Shown here: one piece after another, positions 33,115 to 38,776 of the stretch | Layout: every line of letters starts with the position of its first letter | Position numbering within the stretch: the stretch's first letter is position 1 | Origin: DATKMS01 sp041497995 | Lineage (GTDB): Bacteria; Desulfobacterota; Binatia; HRBIN30 | Length of the DNA stretch: 38,776 bases | NCBI GenBank assembly: GCA_041497995.1 | Contig: JBGQHM010000013.1 | Location: 1-38,776, forward strand | Reading direction: 5' to 3' | Position numbers and translations under genes: made by a program | Notes under the pieces: model-generated | What the model was told of the DNA's origin: nothing | The model's input: only the letters and a program-made list of their open reading frames with translations | Database searches by the model: none

Positions 33115-34070
33115 ATGATTAGAGAAGATGCTTTCGACAGAGAGTTCCCGGACGAGACCGCGTGCAAGAACTACCTCATGCTCAAGCGGTGGCCGGATGG
33201 CGTGAAGTGCGTCCGCTGTAACCGCAAGGAAAAAGTCTACGCGTTGAAGGCCCGCCCGTTCCACTGGGTCTGCAAGAACGACGATTGCGGCAAGCGCAAC
33301 GGCTACCGCTTCTCGATTCTCACTCGCACGATCTTTCAGGACACCAAGATTCCGCTCAAGCTGTGGTTCAAGGTCGGCTATCTCATGCTGACTGCCAAGA
33401 AGGGCCTCAGCTCGCTCCAGGTGCGCCGCGTGATCTTCGGTGAAGAGTCCGGCACCGACTGGCGCACTTGCTGGTACATGTGCCACCGCTGGCGCGCTGC
33501 GATGCGTGGCGACATTTCCAAGCTCGGTGGCATCGTCGAAGTGGACGAGACCTATGTGGGTGGCAAGGACAAGAACCGCCACATGCACAACAAGAGCAAG
33601 GTTGCCCGTGACGCCGCAGGCCGTGAGCTGAAGCCCGCCAAGATGTATCGACCGGGTGAGGCTATCGGCTTCAAGAAGATCACCGTCATTGGCGCGATTG
33701 CACGCAAGGGCAACGTCGTGGCCCGCGTGATCGGTGACATGGACGCACGGAGCAAGGCCGATTTCGTGCGTGCTGCCGTGAGTGAGAAGGTTGAACTCGT
33801 CGCCACCGACGAAGACCCGGCATACAACTACGTGGACAAGGACATGCCCCACGAAGCCGTCAACCACAGCGAGCACGAGTATGTGCGCGGCATCTGCACA
33901 CCGGCACCATTGACGGCTTCTGGTCGTTGCTGAAGCGTGGCATCATGGGCAGCTATCACCACGTCAGCAAGGACTACTTGCCGCTGTACCTGAACGAGTT
34001 CTCGTACCGCTACAACAACCGCAAGAACGCCGAAGTGTTCGGTGACTTGCTTACGACGTGCGGTCAGTAG
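33115..34070 (+). pseudogene. IS1595-family transposase, frameshifted
   Basis: Start ATG 33115 after AAGGAAAG. N-terminal zinc-ribbon-like part (CVRCNRKEKVYALKARPFHWVCKNDDCGKR, four Cys), then the DDE catalytic domain: IVEVDETYVGG (first Asp), VATDEDPAYN (second Asp) and HTGTIDGFWSLLKRGIMGSYHHVSK (final Asn/His region). The reading frame breaks at ~33886-33905: one frame runs to a stop at 33933 after EYVRGICTPAPL, while the expected continuation (HTGTIDGFW...YLNEFSYRYNNRKNAEVFGDLLTTCGQ) is in the next frame and ends at 34070. A one- or two-base indel therefore separates the last ~60 residues. Clear terminal inverted repeats were not found. Unless a programmed frameshift operates, it is inactive; IS1595 elements are not known to need one. 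Confidence 0.85.
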
Positions 34071-34102
34071 CCCGATGCGGGTGTCCATGCTAAAGTTTCA
34101 TC

Positions 34103-34264
34103 GTGCCAAGGAAGCGAAAGCGCCCGCCCGCAAAACCTCTCAGCGCAAAGCTGCAAGCAAGCGATGACGCCTTAAGCGAATCGCTGAGGACTGCCGACTT
34201 GAAGAAATTTGACAAGGCACTAGCGAAGGCATTTGGCGCACCCGCACCGTCGCGGGCGCGTTGA
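34103..34264 (+). CDS. Small basic ORF downstream of the transposase (passenger-like)
   Basis: 53 residues from GTG 34103: VPRKRKRPPAKPLSAKLQASDDALSESLRTADLKKFDKALAKAFGAPAPSRAR. Strongly basic, with a helix near the end. Small Lys/Arg-rich ORFs with an LKKFDKAL-like segment often accompany IS1595-type transposases as passengers; that association is from memory and I cannot check it. The start codon is GTG with a weak ribosome site, so translation is uncertain. Confidence 0.4.
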   Translation: MPRKRKRPPAKPLSAKLQASDDALSESLRTADLKKFDKALAKAFGAPAPSRAR

Positions 34265-34276
34265 CGAGTCCTAAAC

Positions 34277-34361
34277 GGAGTGGTGGGTGAGCGGCTAATA
34301 CCACCGGCCTAAGAAACCGGCGACCGGCAACGGTCCGAGGGTTCGAATCCCTCCCACCGAG
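34277..34361 (+). tRNA. Class II tRNA-like sequence, acceptor stem degenerate
   Basis: Layout: GGAGTGG, TG, D-arm GGT-GAGCGGCTAAT-ACC, anticodon arm CCGGC-CTAAGAA-ACCGG, a long variable arm GACCG-GCAA-CGGTC, T-arm GAGGG-TTCGAAT-CCCTC, then CCACCGA-G. D, variable and T arms pair well, as in tRNA-Ser/Leu. Problems: only four of seven acceptor pairs form, and the anticodon stem has a C-A mismatch at its loop end. Read literally, positions 34-36 are AAG, a Leu anticodon rarely used with A34 in bacteria, while the D-arm resembles Ser. Most likely a degenerate tRNA or a tRNA-derived attachment sequence rather than a functional tRNA. Confidence 0.5.
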
Positions 34362-34411
34362 ATGGTTCCATAGAGAACCGCCTGGGTGAGGGGGATTCAA
34401 TGGAGCCTGAC

Positions 34412-35308
34412 TCATTTGCTCCCCCTGGGAAGTCTCGGACCACTACGCTGCCGTTGTGTTTGCCGCCGCGATCCTTTGTAAATTCCATCCCATTTGCGCT
34501 TGAAACTTGGATCTCCAAGACCTGTCGATTCAGCAAGGAATCTCGTTACCGCGTGGGTGAGAATCATCTGATGATCAGCCCTAAAGAACTGAAAGTGCGG
34601 AAAGGATTCGAGCGCCAAGAATGATTTGCGCGGTAGACGCGCACTCTCTCCGAACACGTGGCGTGACGCATAGGTAGACCCTTCCCACGCCACGAGATCG
34701 GCAGCCTGAAGGGGCGTCGGACCCTTTGGAAGGGGGACGATTGTCGGGAAGAGTTTCTCCCAATCCATTTGGCGTGTGGCGCTGTAGAACTGAACAAAAA
34801 TATCGTGTTCAATTGCCTGGTCTTTCTCCACAAAGAAGACAACCGGGTTGGCTTCGGTGGGCTGGATCATCTCTCTGATTGTTCCCATCGCGCCTTGAAG
34901 TCCCACCTGATGAATACGCGGCCCATCATTTGGGTGCTCACGGAGGGGCTCATGGACCTCCTCAAATGTGCCGACTGGAATTGAACCGCAGAAACCGAAC
35001 TTGATTCCCGATTCAAGAGTTGGGATGAGTTTCCGGATGAGTCTATTCTTCTGCGGGCCTTCCCATCCTTCGAACTGATCAACTCCGGCCATCAGTTCCT
35101 TCATGTGAAGAATCTTTCCCTCAGCACCGCCGCACTTCATCGCAGCCTTCCATGCTAAGTCGAACGCTTCCCATTGCTCCGACGAAGCCACAAGACACGA
35201 GAGAGTATGCGCATGCCCCTGGGGTTTCCCGGCTTCACTGTATGTTTCGCTGTAGTCGAGATAGGCTTCGTAGATCACGGCAACCAATCCCTCAGCGTTC
35301 GGCCACAT
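34412..35308 (-). CDS. DUF3800 domain protein
   Basis: 298 residues from ATG 35308 (the frame is open to a TTG at 35404, adding 32 residues with no family match). Residues ~14-50 (IYEAYLDYSETYSEAGKPQGHAHTLSCLVASSEQW) hold the first strand and Asp of the DUF3800 fold, where most members read YIDESG; here the acidic residue after Asp is a Tyr. PLPKGPTPLQAADLVAWEG (~207) is the hallmark C-terminal motif. DUF3800 is an RNase H-like fold often found in mobile or defence-rich regions; activity is not established. Base composition is lower in GC than the flanking core genes, and it adjoins an IS and a tRNA-like sequence, so it was probably acquired. Confidence 0.8.
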   Translation of the reverse strand: MWPNAEGLVAVIYEAYLDYSETYSEAGKPQGHAHTLSCLVASSEQWEAFDLAWKAAMKCGGAEGKILHMKELMAGVDQFEGWEGPQKNRLIRKLIPTLESGIKFGFCGSIPVGTFEEVHEPLREHPNDGPRIHQVGLQGAMGTIREMIQPTEANPVVFFVEKDQAIEHDIFVQFYSATRQMDWEKLFPTIVPLPKGPTPLQAADLVAWEGSTYASRHVFGESARLPRKSFLALESFPHFQFFRADHQMILTHAVTRFLAESTGLGDPSFKRKWDGIYKGSRRQTQRQRSGPRLPRGSK

Positions 35309-35500
35309 GCGCCGAAACGGCCCTGGCGAGTTCCATAACTGCGCAATGAGATTCCGGCCCTGAACGGCCTTTGGACTCACGACGCACCCACACGGCAGGG
35401 GCAATCATAACCACCGCTTCTAGTTTTCTCTCGTGCCAGGTCGTTTGCATCCGCCAGTTCTAGCGGAAATTTCAGTGAGTGTCGATTCCAACTAAACCGC
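35309..35500. other. Upstream region of the DUF3800 gene
   Basis: 192 bp with no supported gene; it becomes AT-rich towards 35500-35540. It continues the TTG-started extension of the DUF3800 frame, which I did not accept. I see no convincing promoter. Confidence 0.4.
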
Positions 35501-35509
35501 CATTACACT
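35501..35509 (+). repeat. Right copy of the 9-bp direct repeat
   Basis: CATTACACT, identical to 33055-33063, immediately followed by the most AT-rich stretch of the window (taccataatatatcttatc region, 35509-35530), which may hold the promoter of the DUF3800 gene on the other strand. Confidence 0.3.
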
Positions 35510-35544
35510 TACCATAATATATCTTATCAGACGTTATGATCCGG

Positions 35545-35586
35545 GCGGCCTGCGGGCCCGACAGTCGGCTCGCCGCAGAAGGCCGC
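35545..35586 (+). promoter_or_regulatory. 42-nt nested hairpin before the histidine kinase gene
   Basis: Outer stem GCGGCC / GGCCGC (35545-35550 with 35581-35586), then TGCGG / CCGCA (35551-35555 with 35573-35577, a GAA bulge on the 3' side), then an inner perfect stem CCGAC-A-GTCGG (35558-35568). 16 pairs in total. It ends 43 bp before the kinase ATG. A leader structure, terminator for a transcript entering from the insert, or a REP-like element. Confidence 0.55.
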
Positions 35587-35629
35587 GCTTTGAAAGCTGG
35601 CGCTAAGTTGCTAGCGTCGCGCCGCTACG

Positions 35630-37498
35630 ATGGCAGCGCAGACGCAGTTTGAAGCGGGATATCTTCAGGAAGAAGACTTTGCGCGCTTCAACTACTGGCT
35701 CTGGGTTACCCGGCTCCGATCGATAGCCGGCCTGCTGCTGCTGACCGCGCTCATCCGCTGGGCGGCGCCGCCGGCTATCCGTCCCATGCCCATCGTGCTG
35801 GTGTGCGCGGCCGATCTCGCACCTTCGGTGTTGTATCACTGGTGGCTGCGTACGCGGCGCCACCTGCGGTCGCTCGCCTACGTCCAACTGATCGCCGACA
35901 CCCTGGCCCTCATCGTCGGGCTGTCGTTCGTCTCCGAGTCACCTGGCCTCTTCCACTTCGTCCTCCTGCTGGTCGTCGTGCCGGCAACCCTCATCGAATG
36001 GGAATGCGGTGCGGTCATCGCCGTGCTGGCAACCATCGGCCATTTCGTATTGCTTTGGACGCAGGGTGTAGAGCTGATTTCAGTCGGCGGCCTCCTCCCG
36101 CCCGCGTCGTTCTTCCTGATCGCCAGCCAGTCGTTGTTCTACGCGCAGCACCTGGCACAGAAGAACGTGGACCTCGCGGCGGTTGCCGGATCGCTGAACG
36201 AGTCGAATGTCCGCTTGGAGGAGGAGGCCGCGATCTCCGGCGGTTTGCTGCGCGCGGCCGAGGCGTTGACGACGTCTCTCGACCCGCACGAGATCCTTGA
36301 ACGACTCAACGACATCGTTCGTCAGGCGCTCGGGTGCGACTGGAGCATCACGCTCCTGCACGACAAGGCACGCGACGTGTATCGCGTCGCCGGTGTCTCG
36401 GGAACGAATCGGGAGATTGTCGAAGAGGTGCGCAGCTTTGAGTTTCCGCTGGCCAGCGCACCGCTCTTCACGATGATCGCGCAGCAGGGCATTCTGGCTG
36501 TCGAGGGCCGCAACTCGGAATTGTTCTCCGGTGCACTGATGGAACGCTGGCAGCTGGCGTCGTTCTTGTGCGCCGATCTGCAACGTGCCGGTGTGTCGGT
36601 CGGCTTGCTCGCCGCCGGGTTCAACGAACGCGCCGGCCCATTCTCGGCTCGCGAGCAACGCCTGTTTCGGAGCATCGCGCAGCAAGCGGCCGTCGCCCTG
36701 GAGAACGCCCGACTCGTCGACAGCCTGCGCTCGGCCAGTCGACTGAAGTCGGAATTCATCGGCACCATGTCGCACGAGCTGCGCTCGCCGCTCAACGTGG
36801 TGATCGGCTACGTGGACCTTTTGCTCGAGGGCGACATGGGCGCCGTGAACGCTGAGCAGCATGAGGCCCTGGATCGCGTCCGGCAGCACGCGCTGCAGCT
36901 CCTTGAGCTGATTCAAGAAACCCTCGACGTCAACCGACTGGAAGCGGGTTTCCTACCGGTCGACCTCGAGACGTTGACGGTCCACGAGTTTCTCGACGAC
37001 CTGAAGGACAGCATCCCTGCGGATTGGCTGAAGCGCGATGTCATGTTGATATGGGACGTCGCCCGTACCCCGATCGTGGTGCGCACGGACCGCGCCAAGC
37101 TGAAGAAGGTGCTGCGCAACTTGATCCACAATGCGCTCAAGTTCACCACGCAGGGCTCGGTGACGGTGCAGGCGACGGCCGACAACAACTGGGTCGAGTT
37201 CAGCGTCACCGACACGGGTATCGGCATCAGCGAGGAGTCCCTACCCGTGATCTTCGAGATGTTCCGTCAGGTCGATGGCTCGACGACGCGCCGCTACGGC
37301 GGTGTCGGCTTGGGACTGTACATCGTCCGACAGCTAGTGCGCGGCCTAGGGGGCGACGTCACCGCAACCAGCCACGTCGGCGTTGGCTCCGTCTTCCGTG
37401 TGCGCCTGCGCCGCGGCGATTCGAAGACCTGGGACGTATCTGGAACGGTGGAATCGCATCCGCTCGTCGGCGCTACGGATGCAGGCCCACGCCGGTGA
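35630..37498 (+). CDS. Membrane sensor histidine kinase with GAF domain
   Basis: 622 residues. Residues ~25-175 hold about five or six membrane helices (LLLLTALIRW, VLVCAADLAPSVLYHWW, LALIVGLSFV, FHFVLLLVVVPATLI, AVIAVLATIGHFVLLW, FFLIASQSLFYA). A GAF domain follows at ~205-365 (LLRAAEALTTSLDPHEILERLNDIVRQALGCDWSITLL... SAREQRLFRSIAQQAAVALENARL). HisKA: FIGTMSHELRSPLNVVIGY with His382. HATPase: LRNLIHNALKFT (N box, ~499), DTGIGI (G1, ~528) and GGVGLGLYIVRQL (G2, ~557). No receiver domain is attached and no regulator gene is adjacent. The signal may be sensed in the membrane or by GAF. The last 26 bp overlap argC, which is convergent. Confidence 0.95.
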   Translation: MAAQTQFEAGYLQEEDFARFNYWLWVTRLRSIAGLLLLTALIRWAAPPAIRPMPIVLVCAADLAPSVLYHWWLRTRRHLRSLAYVQLIADTLALIVGLSFVSESPGLFHFVLLLVVVPATLIEWECGAVIAVLATIGHFVLLWTQGVELISVGGLLPPASFFLIASQSLFYAQHLAQKNVDLAAVAGSLNESNVRLEEEAAISGGLLRAAEALTTSLDPHEILERLNDIVRQALGCDWSITLLHDKARDVYRVAGVSGTNREIVEEVRSFEFPLASAPLFTMIAQQGILAVEGRNSELFSGALMERWQLASFLCADLQRAGVSVGLLAAGFNERAGPFSAREQRLFRSIAQQAAVALENARLVDSLRSASRLKSEFIGTMSHELRSPLNVVIGYVDLLLEGDMGAVNAEQHEALDRVRQHALQLLELIQETLDVNRLEAGFLPVDLETLTVHEFLDDLKDSIPADWLKRDVMLIWDVARTPIVVRTDRAKLKKVLRNLIHNALKFTTQGSVTVQATADNNWVEFSVTDTGIGISEESLPVIFEMFRQVDGSTTRRYGGVGLGLYIVRQLVRGLGGDVTATSHVGVGSVFRVRLRRGDSKTWDVSGTVESHPLVGATDAGPRR

Positions 37499-38549
37499 GT
37501 CCGGTTTCCTCAGCCACACCGAGCATGCAGTTCATGTTCTGAATCGCCGCCCCGGCGGCTCCCTTGCCGAGGTTGTCGAGAGCGGAGAATACCACCACCC
37601 TGCCCCGCTGTGCATCCACATCCGCGCCGATCTGCACGAAGTTCGACCCCGCTACTGATGCCACGCTCGGATACGGCAGGTACTGCCAGCTGGCGCTGGC
37701 GCTCGCGCCCACATCCTTGCCCAGCTCGATGAGACGAATGAAGTATTCATCGCGGTAGAAATCGCGATACAACGCGAGCACCTCCGCACGGCTCACGGAG
37801 CGCTTCAAGAAGCCGTGACACGCTGCCAGGATGCCGCGTGAAAATGGAGCGTAGTACGGCGTGAAGTGGACCCGAACGGGGGCGCCGGCGACGGCACTCA
37901 ACTCCTGCTCCATCTCGTACGTGTGCCGGTGATCGACGACGTTGTACGGGAAGGCGGAGTGGCCGATCTCGCTGTGGTGCGTGGCCACGTTGGGCTCCGC
38001 GCCGGCGCCGGACGTACCGGACAACCCGTCGACGACGACGCGATCGAGCTCGATCCACTGCGCCTTCACGAGCGGCGCAAGCGCCAGGATGGTTGCATAC
38101 GAGAAGCAGCCTGGATTGGCGATCAGCCGCGCGGTGCGGATAGCGCTGCGGTGCAGCTCGGTAACGCCGTAGGGCGCCTCCTCCACCAGACTCCACGCCG
38201 CGTGCTGCACGCCGTAGACCTGCTCGAAGACGCCTTGGTCCTTGAGCCGGAAGTCTGAGCCGAGGTCGATGACCTTGCCGCCGTGACCCAGATACCGTTC
38301 GGCCCTACCCATGGATTCGCGCGATGGCATGCACAGGAACGTCACGTCAGTCGGCGTCGCATTTTCTTCCGTGATGAATCGCAAGCCCGAGCCGGTGAGG
38401 TTGCGATGCACGGCTTCGAGATCCTTGCCGCCGCGCGAGGTCACCCACGCGATCGTGACGTGCGGGTGGCCGAGCAGCAGCCGTAACAGCTCGCCCCCCG
38501 AATAACCGGAGCCCCCGACAATCCCTACCGTGATGTGCGTGCCCGCCAC
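37473..38549 (-). CDS. argC: N-acetyl-gamma-glutamyl-phosphate reductase
   Basis: 358 residues from a GTG with GAGGAGA 5 bp upstream. It reduces N-acetylglutamyl 5-phosphate to the semialdehyde with NADPH, the third step of arginine synthesis. N-terminal Rossmann motif GIVGGSGYSGGELLRLLL (9-26), GSDFRLKD (97-104), and the catalytic ANPGCFS with Cys148 (usual family form NPGCYP). SGTSGAG and a His in the substrate pocket (VHFTPYYAPFSRGIL, ~228) follow, then LDNLGKGAAGAAIQNMN near the end. A few features also recall the related LysY of lysine synthesis, but NPGC favours ArgC. No other arg genes are in the window. Its 3' end overlaps the histidine kinase by 26 bp, tail to tail. Confidence 0.92.
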   Translation of the reverse strand: MAGTHITVGIVGGSGYSGGELLRLLLGHPHVTIAWVTSRGGKDLEAVHRNLTGSGLRFITEENATPTDVTFLCMPSRESMGRAERYLGHGGKVIDLGSDFRLKDQGVFEQVYGVQHAAWSLVEEAPYGVTELHRSAIRTARLIANPGCFSYATILALAPLVKAQWIELDRVVVDGLSGTSGAGAEPNVATHHSEIGHSAFPYNVVDHRHTYEMEQELSAVAGAPVRVHFTPYYAPFSRGILAACHGFLKRSVSRAEVLALYRDFYRDEYFIRLIELGKDVGASASASWQYLPYPSVASVAGSNFVQIGADVDAQRGRVVVFSALDNLGKGAAGAAIQNMNCMLGVAEETGLTGVGLHP

Positions 38550-38662
38550 GTGTCTCCTCTGCAGCAGCGACCTTAACGGGACATGACGCTCAACGGAAGG
38601 CGCTTTACACGAGCGAGGATTTGCGGCGCGACCTGGCTGGCCCTGAGACAGCCGAGAACGTG

Positions 38663-38742
38663 CTTCGAGAGCCTCAGCACGAACGGTCTCGAACTCATTT
38701 GACTCAAAATGACATACCCTTCCGTTCGCCCTGAGGAGCCCG
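38663..38742. repeat. Interspersed inverted repeat (REP-like)
   Basis: Arms CCTCAGCACGAACGG (38672-38686) and CCGTTCGCCCTGAGG (38722-38736) are inverted copies with 13 of 15 bases matching, 35 bp apart. The CTCAGG..CGAACGG sequence is of the type found in widely dispersed intergenic repeats in many high-GC bacteria. No gene is seen in the 227 bp from 38550 to the window end. Confidence 0.5.
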
Positions 38743-38776
38743 ACCCGTGCAGCGGGTATGTTGGGCCAATGAACCC

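Noticed and set aside
34140..34415. Minus-strand ORF with a GGRDSNPR motif
   Set aside because: This is the familiar false translation of an antisense tRNA T-arm (GGGTTCGAATCCC), here from the tRNA-like sequence.
35309..35404. N-terminal extension of the DUF3800 protein to a TTG codon
   Set aside because: No family match in the extension and a later ATG gives the usual domain start.

Overview
The window is GC-rich (by eye roughly 60-65 %), densely coded bacterial DNA. It has several lipobox proteins, an NtrC-type regulator, an NhaA antiporter and a hybrid of housekeeping and exported-protein genes, all of which point to a Gram-negative bacterium. The long exported FG-GAP proteins, the TPR-MerR fusion and the C-terminal domain of the subtilase resemble what I associate with uncultured deltaproteobacterial-type lineages (Binatota / Desulfobacterota-like). 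That placement is inference; no 16S rRNA gene or other marker lies in the window.

Region by region. 1-3654: two overlapping paralogous lipoproteins, a PEGA-like lipoprotein on the other strand, NhaA, and a MerR-HTH/TPR fusion protein. 3737-7231: a complete two-component NHEJ system, Ku (-) and an 840-residue PE-LIG-POL LigD (+), divergently arranged. A dyad lies inside the spacer of the predicted ligD promoter, and the MerR-TPR gene lies just downstream of ku. 7455-9811: a small basic coiled-coil protein, a stand-alone fragment of an AAA+ activator, and an intact NtrC-family response regulator. 9939-13571: a small membrane protein and a DppB-DppC-DppA-like peptide importer set with no ATPase genes. 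13581-15671: an Ala/Pro/Asp/Thr-repeat coiled-coil lipoprotein behind an NRDE (TANGO2-like) protein.

15864-29223 is the most distinctive part. It holds three paralogous exported FG-GAP (VCBS) beta-propeller proteins, a protein that is only a sigma region-4-like HTH and overlaps the start of a 1178-residue subtilase with a TolB-like propeller, a small exported beta-rich protein, a divergent Lgt homologue that lacks key catalytic residues, and a membrane-anchored sulfatase-fold protein with Thr at the nucleophile position. All are on the + strand, and the last five (from 21891) are closely spaced. I read this as a cell-surface or secreted-protein locus with its own processing or modification enzymes; its function is unknown.

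29337-33050: MoxR ATPase, VWA (CoxE-like) protein, bifunctional-nuclease-family protein and a YfgM-like TPR membrane protein. 33051-35540 is an accessory insert: a frameshifted IS1595-family transposase, a small passenger ORF, a degenerate class II tRNA-like sequence and a DUF3800 protein. It is bounded by a 9-bp direct repeat and followed by a long nested hairpin. 35630-38549: a membrane GAF histidine kinase and, convergent and overlapping it by 26 bp, ArgC of arginine biosynthesis. The window ends in an interspersed inverted repeat. No CRISPR array, rRNA or prophage was seen.
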